In this document: positions 9,836 to 18,640 of the stretch, one piece after another
Position numbering within the stretch: position 1 is the stretch's first letter
Layout: each line of letters opens with the position of its first letter
From: a virus
Length of the DNA stretch: 28,852 nt
Reading direction: 5' to 3' (one strand)
IMG/VR virus record: IMGVR_UViG_3300022074_000275
Span: 1-28,852 of that record
The notes under the pieces: model-generated
What the model was told of the DNA's origin: nothing
What the model saw: the letters and a program-made list of their open reading frames with translations, nothing else
Databases searched by the model: none
Position numbers and translations under genes: made by a program

Positions 9836-9850
9836 TAAAGGAGATTTAAA

Positions 9851-10789
9851 ATGGGTGCAGTATCAGGATTGGGAGACTCTTATGACCTCCCCAATTATGT
9901 GGGTGAGTTATTTAATATAACTCCAAACGATACACCTTTCCTTTCTGCAATTGGTGGAATGACTGGAGGTAAATCAGTTACCTCTAAACAGTTCACCTGG
10001 CAAACAGTTGACAATGCAACAGCAGCTCAAACAGTAGTAGCTGAAGGTGCAGATGCAACTTTCGCAGAGAGAAGCAGAAGCGAAGTAACAAATGTTACTC
10101 AAATCATGCAATATGGTGTACATGTTTCTTACACAAAACAAGCAGCAACAGGAAACCTTAATGGAGAATCTATTATTGGAAATCAGCCAGTTCAAGATGA
10201 ATTGTCTTTCCAATTAGATATGGCTATGAAAAGAGCAGCCAGAGACATTGAGTTCTCATTCGTTAGAGGTTCTTATGTAGCTGACACAAATGTAGGAACA
10301 GCAAGAAAAACAAGAGGTATGCTTTCAGCTATCGCTACTAACGAAGTAGCTGGTGGTAACGCAGCTCTTGACCAAGCAAAAGTAAATGCTTTGATGAAAG
10401 CTATGGCAGATTCAGGAGCTCCATTTGAGCAACCTGTAATTATGGCTAACGCTTTCCAAAAGCAAAAACTATCTTCAATTTATTCAAGTGCTTTAGCACT
10501 TGCACCAAGAGATAGAAACTATGGTGGTGTTAATATCAACACTATAGAAACTGACTTTGGTGAAGTAGGTATTGTCTATAGCAGACACTTACCAGCTGAA
10601 GATTTAATTTGCGTTGACCTTGCATATTGTAAGCCTGTATTCTTAGACATCCCTGGAAAAGGACACTTCTTCGCAGAACCACTTGCACAAACTGGTTCAG
10701 CTTATAAGTTCCAAATCTATGGTGAAGTTGGATTAGAATATGGTCCAGAGCAATTCCACGGCAAAATTACATCACTAGCTACTTCCTAA
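9851..10789 (+). CDS. Major capsid protein, SU10/DUF5309 type (HK97 fold)
   Basis: The 312-aa protein opens with the family hallmark of SU10-like major capsid proteins (PF17236, formerly DUF5309): DLPNYVGELFNITPNDTPFL, then a Gly-rich turn and a TSKQFTWQTVD strand. The rest shows the expected long helix (DELSFQLDMAMKRAARDIE), a TRGMLSAI loop and a C-terminal beta domain. Length is normal for the family. Codon choice is visibly richer in C-ending codons than in neighbours (AAC, TTC, ATC), as expected for a very highly expressed gene. AAAGGAG lies upstream of the ATG. It forms the icosahedral shell with the scaffold encoded just before it. Confidence 0.88.
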   Translation: MGAVSGLGDSYDLPNYVGELFNITPNDTPFLSAIGGMTGGKSVTSKQFTWQTVDNATAAQTVVAEGADATFAERSRSEVTNVTQIMQYGVHVSYTKQAATGNLNGESIIGNQPVQDELSFQLDMAMKRAARDIEFSFVRGSYVADTNVGTARKTRGMLSAIATNEVAGGNAALDQAKVNALMKAMADSGAPFEQPVIMANAFQKQKLSSIYSSALALAPRDRNYGGVNINTIETDFGEVGIVYSRHLPAEDLICVDLAYCKPVFLDIPGKGHFFAEPLAQTGSAYKFQIYGEVGLEYGPEQFHGKITSLATS

Positions 10790-10813
10790 TTAGGAATTAG
10801 ATAGTATATTTAT

Positions 10814-10841
10814 TAGAGGGAGATAAATACTTCTCCCTCTA
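10814..10841 (+). terminator. Strong hairpin after the capsid gene, no T-tract (attenuator or processing site)
   Basis: TAGAGGGAGA (10814-10823) and TCTCCCTCTA (10832-10841) form a perfect 10-bp stem with an 8-base loop, 25 bases after the capsid stop. No run of T follows, so a full intrinsic terminator is unlikely. A partial terminator, or a 3' stabiliser that keeps capsid mRNA more abundant than the downstream tail genes, is the likely role. Confidence 0.5.
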
Positions 10842-10857
10842 GTAACATAGAGGATAT

Positions 10858-11760
10858 ATGGCAGCAGTAAGCACACTTATAGATAGAATTTATAGAGATT
10901 TTTTAAACAAGCCAGATGATTTATCTGCGTTTTCTCGTTTAGATGGAGGTATAAATAATTCAGTTACCTCATTGACTTATGAGTCAGGATTATTTTCATC
11001 TGAAGAAGAAAACTTATTAGGTAATGGAGCATTAGTTGAAGTAGGACAAGAGCTTATGCTTGTTACAGCAGCTAATACATCTACTAGAACATTAACTGTA
11101 TCAAGAGGTTACTCAGGTACAGATGCAGCAACACACGCTGATAAAACTAATATTTTTATTAACCCAACCTTTCCTCGTAAGTCTGTATATGATGCAGTAT
11201 CAGATAACATATCAAGATTATATCCAAGTTTATATAATGTAACTACAACAAATGTTACATCTAACAGCACATACCAGGAAGTTCCTGCATCAACTGTAGA
11301 GGTACTTACTTCTTATGTACAAAATGCAACAGGTGACCAGTACACATCTGCTGGAATACAGTTACTTAGAGATTTTCCACCATCAAGTACAAACACAGCA
11401 GTACAGTTTTTTAATACTTCAAATGGTAAAACAGTACATTTAGTTGTTAAAAGAAAATTTGTTAGACCAACAGATGAAACATCAGACATAGAATCTGTAT
11501 GTTTAGTTGCTGCTGAGTATGAACAGATAGTTATGGTTGGTGCTGTAGCAGACATTATAGGTGCTACAGATATAGATGCCTCAACACAAGAATTTATTAC
11601 AGAAAAACTAGCTGCTGACAGTTATCCAGTAGGCTCAGGAGAAAGACTTAGAAATGCACTACTTAGGCTTAGGTCATTGTTGATAGATGAAGCAAGAGGG
11701 AACTTGCGTTCTTTATATCCTGCTCCTGTATCAATTATGAACATAAACTATAGTGCATAA
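10858..11760 (+). CDS. Probable head-completion or head-tail adaptor protein (300 aa)
   Basis: The gene follows the capsid gene, where head-tail connector genes usually lie, and starts after an AGAGGAT ribosome binding site. The N-terminus (STLIDRIYRDFLNKPDDL) is helical. Residues ~35-110 look like a beta domain with a VEVGQELMLVTAANTSTRTLTVSRGYSGTDA-type pattern, cut here to its key features: repeated V-x-V strands and an RGYSGT turn seen in several phage particle proteins. The C-terminal part is helical (AAEYEQIVMVGAVADIIGA) and ends in an Arg-rich helix. No enzyme motif is present. It overlaps the next gene by one base. The role is inferred from gene order; the exact family is not recognised. 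Confidence 0.65.
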   Translation: MAAVSTLIDRIYRDFLNKPDDLSAFSRLDGGINNSVTSLTYESGLFSSEEENLLGNGALVEVGQELMLVTAANTSTRTLTVSRGYSGTDAATHADKTNIFINPTFPRKSVYDAVSDNISRLYPSLYNVTTTNVTSNSTYQEVPASTVEVLTSYVQNATGDQYTSAGIQLLRDFPPSSTNTAVQFFNTSNGKTVHLVVKRKFVRPTDETSDIESVCLVAAEYEQIVMVGAVADIIGATDIDASTQEFITEKLAADSYPVGSGERLRNALLRLRSLLIDEARGNLRSLYPAPVSIMNINYSA

Positions 11761-13670
11761 TGGCTGTATTACCATCACCTGCTAACACAAACGCACCAGA
11801 AGCACAAGGCTTTGAAGCTAACTTAGATGATTTATTTCTTAGATTTGCTGTAGGTCCTGGTAGGCAGATGAATATAAATACTGCTCCACTACAGGCACAA
11901 GCAATACAGACATCAGAAACACCAGAGGATTTCCAACAGGAGTTTGGTCAGATATTTTCAAGAACAGACTTTGCAGGTGGTAGTGGTTTAGATAAAGCAC
12001 ATAAAAGAAATGCAGGAGAAAATGATTTTCAAAGGTATTGGGATAGTAAGGGTGTTGATGTATTTAGTGGTAAAGCTGTAGGACAAGAATATAACATATC
12101 TTTGTTACACGATACAGATGAAGTACAGACAACAACTGGCACTAACTTGTATATGCAAGAACTTGGTGGAGAAATATTTTATGCAGATGGAGCTGTACTT
12201 AAAAAAGTAGCAACACCTTTAACTGGTTCTGTAGCTGATGATGGTACACCTAGTGCTGGTAACAATATTACTGGTATGGCTGTACTTGGAACTAAATTAT
12301 ATCTAGTTGCTAATGGAGATATTTATGTAAGAAATAGTGCAGGTAGTTATGCAACTTACAATACACACAAGACATTTGATAAGTTGTGGTCTATGAAAGG
12401 TAGATTAGTTGCTAGTGCTACTAATGGAGAGTTACACGAAGTAGCTGCAACATCAAGTCCTCCAACAATGAAAGCATTACCTAGTGGTAGCTCTTGGACA
12501 GATGTAGCAGATGGTGGTGCAGTAGTGTTAGCTTGTGCAGATGATGGTTATATATATTCTTTTGCAGATGAGTCATCAACATTAACACTTAAAGGACAGA
12601 CATTTGTAGAGGGTGAAGTACCTAATGCAATAGATGCAGCACAGGGTTTAATATTTTATGGTACATATCAGAACACAGCTAGTGGAAAGATAGGCAGATT
12701 GTACAGAGCAGAGATTACAAATGCTAACAATCTATATGTACTTGTAAATGCACAGTTAATAAAACAATGGGGAGATGGAACAACAACACTTAATCAAGCA
12801 CCTTACAGACTAATATCTACGAGAGACAGTATTTTTGTAGGAATAATTGATAGTGCAAGTAAGACAAATCTGTGGCGATATTATCTACCAACAGGTGGTA
12901 TAGCTAGAGATTTAGAGTTTGCAGAAAGTGGCATAGTAGAAGGTATAGCAGTATTCTCTGATAGATTGTTTGCAACAGTATCAGGTGGTGGATTATATAG
13001 AGAGAGTACAAACTATGTATCAACAGGTTATGTTATTACACCACTTGCAGATTTCTTTACATCAGAGAAAAAACAATGGGTAGGTGCAAAGGTAAATACT
13101 AATGTAGTTACTTCAGGTTCTGTAAAACTATTTACATCTACTATTGCTGCTGATATAAATAGTCCTACTGCTGCTACTTGGTCAGAACAAGTATCTATAT
13201 TTTCTGGTACAGGTGGAGAAGAAGAAGTTATGACACTTGTAGATGGTAGATGGATAACAGGAAAGATTGAAATAAATACAGATGATGTTACACAAACACC
13301 ACAGATGTTATCTTTTGCTATTAGAGGTTTCCAGCTTGTTAATGACTTAGTAGTAGATATGCCTATAAATATATCTGACCAAATAGAAAGACCATTTAGA
13401 AAAGCATTAAGAGTACAAGGTCAAGGAGATTTAGTATATCAGGCACTTCGTAACAGAGAAGGTAAGAATGTGCAATTAGAGATATTTAGACCAGATACAT
13501 TATTAAGAGGTATAATAGAAAATGTTAGTAGTCCTATAGAAGAAATTAGTCCTAGAGGGTCTGTAACAATGTATTGTTTGGTAAGATTTAGAGGTAGCAA
13601 AGTAGTACAAACTTCAACATCTGGAGTAGGATTAGGAATAGAACTATTAGGAGTAGGTAGATTAGGATAG
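11760..13670 (+). CDS. Probable tail protein with beta-propeller-like repeats (636 aa)
   Basis: Residues ~130-430 contain recurring beta motifs of the form G-x-I/L-Y plus a short hydrophobic strand (GTKLYLVANGDIYVR, DDGYIYSFADES, SDRLFATVSGGGLYRES), typical of propeller-type repeats. The C-terminal ~120 residues (IEIFRPDTLLRG-type strands, MYCLVRFRGSKVV) resemble a beta-sandwich that would pack against other tail parts. There is no signal peptide or enzyme motif. The gene overlaps its upstream neighbour by one base and is one base from the fibre gene downstream. Position between connector and fibre suggests a tail tube, nozzle or fibre-attachment component of a short tail. The specific role is inference. 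Confidence 0.65.
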   Translation: MAVLPSPANTNAPEAQGFEANLDDLFLRFAVGPGRQMNINTAPLQAQAIQTSETPEDFQQEFGQIFSRTDFAGGSGLDKAHKRNAGENDFQRYWDSKGVDVFSGKAVGQEYNISLLHDTDEVQTTTGTNLYMQELGGEIFYADGAVLKKVATPLTGSVADDGTPSAGNNITGMAVLGTKLYLVANGDIYVRNSAGSYATYNTHKTFDKLWSMKGRLVASATNGELHEVAATSSPPTMKALPSGSSWTDVADGGAVVLACADDGYIYSFADESSTLTLKGQTFVEGEVPNAIDAAQGLIFYGTYQNTASGKIGRLYRAEITNANNLYVLVNAQLIKQWGDGTTTLNQAPYRLISTRDSIFVGIIDSASKTNLWRYYLPTGGIARDLEFAESGIVEGIAVFSDRLFATVSGGGLYRESTNYVSTGYVITPLADFFTSEKKQWVGAKVNTNVVTSGSVKLFTSTIAADINSPTAATWSEQVSIFSGTGGEEEVMTLVDGRWITGKIEINTDDVTQTPQMLSFAIRGFQLVNDLVVDMPINISDQIERPFRKALRVQGQGDLVYQALRNREGKNVQLEIFRPDTLLRGIIENVSSPIEEISPRGSVTMYCLVRFRGSKVVQTSTSGVGLGIELLGVGRLG

Positions 13671-13671
13671 A

Positions 13672-16056
13672 ATGACAGCACAAGAAACTAACTTATTAAA
13701 TGCGTTTGAAACAACTTTAACAGGTACTATTGGTGCATCTGATTTAACTATAACAGTAAACTCTGTTGTAGATTCTGCTTCTAATACACTTACAGCTCCT
13801 TGTTATTTAGTTTTAAATCCTGATAGTGCAACAAATAGAGAGGTTGTACTTGTTAGCAGTATCAATGTAGGTACAAAAACATTAACAATATCTGCTATTA
13901 ATAATAGATATTTAACAGGTTCAGCAGCAAATTCAGGATTATCACACGCTTCAGGTTCTGTAGTTCGTATGTCACCATTACAACAACACATAGAAGATTT
14001 AAATGACAGAGTAGATGAGTTACCTACTAACAGTTCTACAGACACACTTACAAATAAAACAATAGATGCAGATAACAATACAATATCTAACTTAGAAGTA
14101 GATAACTTAAAGTCTGGTGTATTAGATACAGACTTATCATCTACTGCTGGTACAGATACAACATTACCTTCTGCAAAAGCTGTTAAGACTTATGTAGATA
14201 CACAGATTACTGCTGAAGATTTAGATGTGACAGCAGATAGTGGTGGACCAATATCTATTGATTTAGATTCTGAAACATTAGATATTGCAGGTGGTACAGG
14301 TATTGATACTACAGCAAGTGGTAATGAAATAAGTATTGCTATAGATTCTACAGTTGTAACAGAAAGCTCTACAGATACACTTACAAACAAATCTGTTGAT
14401 TTAGCGAATAACACTCTTACAACAACACTTGCTCAACTTAATACTGCTGTATCAGATGCAACACTTGTAGATTTAGATGATGCACAAACTCTTACTAACA
14501 AAGTTTTAAGTTTAGAAAGCAACACAGCAATAGTAGAGTTTGCAGTTACAGTTGCTAACCCAGGTTCTGGTAACAGATACTATTTAGATGGTGAGTTATC
14601 AGCTAATGTACAACTTGTACCTGGTGTAACATATAGATTTGACCAATCAGATGGCTCTAACTCTGGTCATCCACTTAGATTATCTACAACTAAAAATGGT
14701 ACACACGCTAGTGGTTCTGCATATACAACAGGGGTAACAGTTGTTGGTTCTGCTGGTTCTGCAGGTGGTTATACACAGATAGTTGTTAATGCTGCTACTG
14801 CTGATAATCTTTATTACTACTGTACATCACACTCTTTAATGGGTGGAGATTCTGTTATATCTATAAACACAAGTGGTAATGTTGCAGGAGATGGACTTAG
14901 TTTATCTGCTAATACATTTGCTGTAGATATTCCTAATTTAAGTAATGAGGGAACTGCTGACAATGATGACTTAATTATTATTTATGATGACACAGCTAGT
15001 GGATTAAAGAAACAAACTAGAGCTGCTTTCTTAACTGGAACTGGTGTTGGTAATATGAATAGCTTTACAATATCAGATGGCTCTACATCACAAACAATTA
15101 GTGATGGTAACACAATAACATTTACTGGTACTGCTGATGAAGTAACAGTAGCAGTAAGTGCTACAGACACAGTTACATTTAGTTTACCTGCAACAATAAA
15201 TGCAGCTACTACAGGTAATGCAGCAACTGCTACAGCTTTAGCAACTGCAAGAAATATTGGTGGCGTATCTTTTGATGGAACAGGTAACATTGATTTACCT
15301 GGTGTTAATACAGCAGGAAGTCAGAACACATCTGGTACTGCTGCAGGGCTGTCAGCAACATTAACTGTAGCTAGTGGTGGTACAGGTGCTACATCTTTTG
15401 CAGACAAGTCTGTAATCATTACACAAGATACAGGAACAGACACATTAGCTGCTGCTGCCATGGATGGAAATGGTGAACTACTGATTGGTGGTACATCTGG
15501 TCCAGCAGTAGGAACACTTACAGCAGGTTCTAATATTACAATTACAAACTCTGATGGTGGAATAACAATAGCTGCTGCTGCTGAAACTGGTGATATATCA
15601 TCAGTAAATACAAATGCAAACTCTGGTTTAGCTGGAGGTGCAGCAACAGGAGATGTAACATTAACTGTTGACCCATCTAACTTAGCTGATGGTTCAGGTG
15701 TTACAGTAGATACATCTAATGACTTCTTAATTATGGAAGATGTTACAGATGGTACAGTTTACAAAGTTAATCCAGACCAGATAGCTTCAGGTTCTGCTAA
15801 CGCATTAGTTGATGGAGATTCAGATTTTACAATTACAGATGGTGTTGCTTCTGGTATTCACTACGAGTTAGACAATACAGATATGGCTGACTGGAATCAA
15901 GGTGGTGTTGCATTAACAGCAGCAGGTGGAATGTTTAGACATAATCAAACACAATCTGCTACATTTACAGTAGCTGCAACAGAGGGTACAGTTCTCGCAG
16001 GACCTATTACAATAACAGGTACAGTAACAAATGCTGGTACTATGGTGATACTATGA
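13672..16056 (+). CDS. Tail fibre protein with repeated TNK modules and an embedded cupredoxin-like domain
   Basis: A 794-aa Thr/Ser/Gly/Asp-rich, Cys-poor beta protein. Repeats typical of marine phage fibres occur near residues 122-137 (DTLTNKTIDADNNTIS) and 233-248 (DTLTNKSVDLANNTLT), with a third partial copy (QTLTNKVLSLESN) near 270. A SAKAVKTYVDTQI segment is a common fibre element. Residues ~287-400 form an insert with a possible type-1 copper site: His333 in SGHPLRL, and Cys384, His387 and Met390 in YYYCTSHSLMGG. Later residues contain further Gly/Thr repeats (ATARNIGGVSFDGTGNIDLPG is the known phage fibre unit). It overlaps the next fibre gene by 4 bases (ATGA). It likely forms trimeric side fibres; the fibre call is strong, copper binding is inference. 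Confidence 0.82.
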   Translation: MTAQETNLLNAFETTLTGTIGASDLTITVNSVVDSASNTLTAPCYLVLNPDSATNREVVLVSSINVGTKTLTISAINNRYLTGSAANSGLSHASGSVVRMSPLQQHIEDLNDRVDELPTNSSTDTLTNKTIDADNNTISNLEVDNLKSGVLDTDLSSTAGTDTTLPSAKAVKTYVDTQITAEDLDVTADSGGPISIDLDSETLDIAGGTGIDTTASGNEISIAIDSTVVTESSTDTLTNKSVDLANNTLTTTLAQLNTAVSDATLVDLDDAQTLTNKVLSLESNTAIVEFAVTVANPGSGNRYYLDGELSANVQLVPGVTYRFDQSDGSNSGHPLRLSTTKNGTHASGSAYTTGVTVVGSAGSAGGYTQIVVNAATADNLYYYCTSHSLMGGDSVISINTSGNVAGDGLSLSANTFAVDIPNLSNEGTADNDDLIIIYDDTASGLKKQTRAAFLTGTGVGNMNSFTISDGSTSQTISDGNTITFTGTADEVTVAVSATDTVTFSLPATINAATTGNAATATALATARNIGGVSFDGTGNIDLPGVNTAGSQNTSGTAAGLSATLTVASGGTGATSFADKSVIITQDTGTDTLAAAAMDGNGELLIGGTSGPAVGTLTAGSNITITNSDGGITIAAAAETGDISSVNTNANSGLAGGAATGDVTLTVDPSNLADGSGVTVDTSNDFLIMEDVTDGTVYKVNPDQIASGSANALVDGDSDFTITDGVASGIHYELDNTDMADWNQGGVALTAAGGMFRHNQTQSATFTVAATEGTVLAGPITITGTVTNAGTMVIL

Positions 16057-16646
16057 GTGAAATACAAGTAAACACAATCAATGAATATACAGGTGCAAAT
16101 GGTGTAACCATTGATGGTGTTTTAATTAAAGATGGTAATGTAGATGGCGTAGATGTTAGTGCTATTACACAAGGTATTACAGAAGCAGACAATTTTAGAT
16201 TAAGTTCATCTTTAACTGCATCTGCAAACCCTATACCAGGTTCTAACTTTGATAGAAATGATGCAATATCAGGTATGACAGGTGCAAAAGTAGGAACAGG
16301 TATGAGCGTTGATAGTTCATCAGGACATTGGACATTTCCATCAACAGGAATATGGCTAGTGCAAATGAAAGCAAATATAGCTTTTTCAGCTTATTCAGGT
16401 GGGTATATATATCTTTATGGAACAGTTAATAATGGTGGTGCTTGGACTTTAATACAAAATGCAAACTCACAAGCACAAACAAACTATGATGTTGGAGAAC
16501 CACAATTATCTTCTATATTAGATATACAAGATACTTCTAATTACAAAGTTTATTTTAGATTTTATGATGAGGGTAGTGCAACATTAAGAGGTTCATCTAG
16601 TTCATCTCATACAACAGTTTCATTTATTAGACTAGGAGATACATAA
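16053..16646 (+). CDS. Fibre-tip / receptor-binding protein, C1q-like domain (cassette 1)
   Basis: The first ~30 residues (SEIQVNTINEYTGANGVTI, then DGVLIKDG) are nearly shared with the protein starting at 17745 and look like an attachment module. The remainder is a jelly-roll beta domain with the C1q/TNF-like signature strand GHWTFPSTGIWLVQMKA and terminal strand VSFIRLGDT, forms used by many phages as trimeric receptor-binding heads. It overlaps the long fibre gene by 4 bases and its partner gene by 1, so all three are probably made together. This is cassette 1 of three. The exact ligand is unknown. Confidence 0.72.
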   Translation: MSEIQVNTINEYTGANGVTIDGVLIKDGNVDGVDVSAITQGITEADNFRLSSSLTASANPIPGSNFDRNDAISGMTGAKVGTGMSVDSSSGHWTFPSTGIWLVQMKANIAFSAYSGGYIYLYGTVNNGGAWTLIQNANSQAQTNYDVGEPQLSSILDIQDTSNYKVYFRFYDEGSATLRGSSSSSHTTVSFIRLGDT

Positions 16647-16834
16647 TGACTAGAGAATTTGAAAACGCAGAAGAAGAAATATTATATACAAGAAGATTTG
16701 GATATGGAGATGTTGCTGTACAATTAGATAAATTGTGGCACGATATTGATGATGGAAAATTTGGTGCAGATGCTAAGACAGGAACTTGGTTTCTTGCAAT
16801 TAAACAAGTAAAAGATGACAACCCTAAAGGATAG
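16646..16834 (+). CDS. Small fibre-partner protein, short form (cassette 1)
   Basis: A 62-aa protein with the motif Y-x-x-x-x-x-QLDKLWHDIDDGK ... W-x-x-AIKQVKDDNPKG. The pattern (aromatic, QLD, then a final AI-x-x-VK-x-x-NPK) is a domain often encoded beside tail-fibre genes in marine phages. The same C-terminal module ends the partner proteins at 17433 and 18311, which carry an extra N-terminal domain missing here. The start overlaps the preceding stop by one base. Its last codons (CCT AAA GGA TAG) supply the AAAGGA ribosome binding site of the next gene. A fibre-assembly chaperone or a small virion decoration is inferred. Confidence 0.65.
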   Translation: MTREFENAEEEILYTRRFGYGDVAVQLDKLWHDIDDGKFGADAKTGTWFLAIKQVKDDNPKG

Positions 16835-16836
16835 AT

Positions 16837-17433
16837 ATGCCAGGTAGTATAAAGATAGATGATGGAAGTGGTAACTATACCATATTAACTAACGCAGGTT
16901 CGTTAGGTTCAGACAAGACAATTACTATTCCTAATGAAACAGCAACACTTGCTACTACTAATGGTATTACAGATTTTGATGAATGGTCATTAAATGCAGA
17001 CATAAATTCAGATGGAGTAATATCTGCTAATGTGTCAAGAGTTACTGGAACTTTACAACCTGCTTACAAAGGAAGTGGTATGTCTTTTAGTTCAGGTATA
17101 TGGACATTTCCTAGTACAGGTATGTGGTTAGTAATGTTTCAAGCATCAGGAGAAACTACATCTGCTGCGTTCCCTGAAGTTTTGTTGTATGTTTCTGATG
17201 ATAATTTTTCATCTGAACAATTAAAAGATGAGTTATATTTTGGAGAAAGAGCAAATGCAGGTGGAACAGGTTTTACTCAAACAATGTCAACTATTATAGA
17301 TGTAACAAATACATCAAATGATAAAATAAGATACAATACAAATAATTTAAATAGTTCTAACTATATTTATGGAGATACAGGAAATGGTAAAAAAAGAACT
17401 TGTATGAAATTTATTAGATTAGGAGATACATAA
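16837..17433 (+). CDS. Fibre-tip / receptor-binding protein, C1q-like domain (cassette 2)
   Basis: The N-terminus is a different attachment module from the other two cassettes: PGSIKIDDGSGNYTILTNAG followed by an SDKTITIPNETATLA beta repeat, common in marine phage fibre proteins. The C-terminal ~120 residues match the same C1q-like fold as the first cassette (GIWTFPSTGMWLVMFQA, ending MKFIRLGDT). This mosaic of a changed N-terminus on a conserved head is what recombination between fibre genes produces. AAAGGA inside the upstream stop region is the ribosome binding site. The protein overlaps its partner by one base. Confidence 0.72.
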   Translation: MPGSIKIDDGSGNYTILTNAGSLGSDKTITIPNETATLATTNGITDFDEWSLNADINSDGVISANVSRVTGTLQPAYKGSGMSFSSGIWTFPSTGMWLVMFQASGETTSAAFPEVLLYVSDDNFSSEQLKDELYFGERANAGGTGFTQTMSTIIDVTNTSNDKIRYNTNNLNSSNYIYGDTGNGKKRTCMKFIRLGDT

Positions 17434-17741
17434 TGCCAAATTTACAAAAAGCATTAGCTCATTTCAATACAGACAAGCATCAATGGTATGGTTGGAAAAA
17501 TTTAGAAGATGGAGAAGTTTATTCTAATGTTAAACTTAATGATGAAACTGCAACAATGCCTACTGAAGAACAAGTTAATGCAAAGATTGCAGAGATAACA
17601 GTTCCTGATTGGAAAGTAAATAGAGAGAAAGAATATCCTGGTTTATTAGATTGCATACACGCATTACTAGATGGTGGCGATACTCTTACAGATTTACAAG
17701 CAGCAAGACAAGCAGTAAAAGACAAGTACCCTAAAGGATAG
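17433..17741 (+). CDS. Small fibre-partner protein, two-domain form (cassette 2)
   Basis: 102 aa. The N-terminal ~50 residues (ALAHFNTDKHQWYGW, then GEVYSNVKLND and MPTEEQVNAKI) are almost the same as in the 18311 protein; the DNA of this part is also clearly similar. The C-terminal ~45 residues (YPGLLDCIHALLDGGDTLTD, then AVKDKYPKG) are a diverged copy of the module found alone at 16646. The start overlaps the fibre gene's stop. The final codons again hold AAAGGA for the next gene. Co-location with each fibre head suggests a dedicated chaperone or tip protein, as with Tfa or gp38-type proteins of other phages, though no sequence similarity to those is claimed. Confidence 0.68.
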   Translation: MPNLQKALAHFNTDKHQWYGWKNLEDGEVYSNVKLNDETATMPTEEQVNAKIAEITVPDWKVNREKEYPGLLDCIHALLDGGDTLTDLQAARQAVKDKYPKG

Positions 17742-17744
17742 ATT

Positions 17745-18311
17745 ATGGCAAGTGAAATAAAAGTAGATACAATATCAGAAAAGACTTCTGCTAATGGTGT
17801 AACTATTGATGGTGTATTAATTAAAGATGGTGCAATACCATCAGTTACTGGTTTAAAAGGAATTTCAATATTTAGAATTACAGCAAATGTAGCATCTTCT
17901 GGAGATATAACTTCTAATTGGTCTGAAGCTGATGATACAGAAAATGAAGCTAATTATGGAAGTTTAATTACAGAAAGTTCTGGTATATTTAGTTTTGTAG
18001 AAACAGGATTTTATTTAGTACATTTTACAGCAGGTTTTCAAATGGCTTCATCTGGTAATGCAGCAGCTTCTATATCAATAAAAGCTACAGATGATAATTC
18101 TACATACTCTACTATAAGTTCAGCAGCTTTTGGTGGAACTACTGATTACAATGGTGCTTCTCCTAAATGTGAAGCATTGTTAGATGTAACAAATGTCAGT
18201 AATGATAAAGTAAAGTTTAATTATAATGAAGATTTAGGTAGTCCTAGAATACAAGGTTCTGCAAGTGCAAATAAAAGTTGGGTTACTTTTATGAAAGTAA
18301 GTGAAACATAA
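17745..18311 (+). CDS. Fibre-tip / receptor-binding protein, C1q-like domain (cassette 3)
   Basis: 188 aa. The N-terminal module (ASEIKVDTISEKTSANGVTI, DGVLIKDG) is a close relative of cassette 1. The head domain has the same order of strands (SGIFSFVETGFYLVHFTA in place of GIWTFPSTGMWLV) but is the most diverged, ending VTFMKVSET rather than FIRLGDT. Its ribosome binding site AAAGGA lies in the previous gene's last codons, and the stop overlaps the next start. Divergence concentrated in the loops and surface strands fits a receptor-binding role under selection. Confidence 0.7.
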   Translation: MASEIKVDTISEKTSANGVTIDGVLIKDGAIPSVTGLKGISIFRITANVASSGDITSNWSEADDTENEANYGSLITESSGIFSFVETGFYLVHFTAGFQMASSGNAAASISIKATDDNSTYSTISSAAFGGTTDYNGASPKCEALLDVTNVSNDKVKFNYNEDLGSPRIQGSASANKSWVTFMKVSET

Positions 18312-18616
18312 TGGCTAATTTACAAGATGCACTAGCACATTTTAATACTGACAAACATCAATGGTATGGTTGGATTGACTTAAAAAATGGAGAGGTATAT
18401 TCTAATTTAAAACTTAATGATGACACAGCAACTATGCCCACAGAAGAAGAAGTAAATGCAAAGATTACAGAATTGCAAGTTATTAAAAATAGAAAAATTG
18501 CTTATGGTTCTCTACAAGACCAACTAGATATGCAGTATTGGGATAGCGTTAATGGAACAACTACTTGGAAAGACCACATAGCAAAGGTTAAATCAGACAA
18601 CCCTAAACCTGAATAA
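18311..18616 (+). CDS. Small fibre-partner protein, two-domain form (cassette 3)
   Basis: 101 aa and paralogous to the 17433 protein. The N-terminal half is nearly the same (ALAHFNTDKHQWYGW, GEVYSNLKLND, MPTEEEVNAKI). The C-terminal half (RKIAYGSLQDQLDMQYWDSV, then AKVKSDNPKPE) matches the module alone at 16646 better than that of 17433. It ends the run of three fibre cassettes, and its terminal PKPE lacks the built-in ribosome binding site seen in the first two, consistent with an operon end. The role (fibre maturation or tip) is inferred. Confidence 0.68.
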   Translation: MANLQDALAHFNTDKHQWYGWIDLKNGEVYSNLKLNDDTATMPTEEEVNAKITELQVIKNRKIAYGSLQDQLDMQYWDSVNGTTTWKDHIAKVKSDNPKPE

Positions 18617-18625
18617 AAAATCCTA

Positions 18626-18634
18626 TGATACAAT
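18626..18634 (+). promoter_or_regulatory. Extended -10 promoter giving a possible leaderless mRNA
   Basis: TGATACAAT is an extended -10 (TG-n-TACAAT) with no obvious -35. The expected start point, 7 bases downstream, falls on the A of the ATG at 18641. No ribosome binding site precedes that ATG, so a leaderless transcript for the lysis cassette is possible. Leaderless starts are common in Actinobacteria. Confidence 0.4.
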
Positions 18635-18640
18635 CGTATT

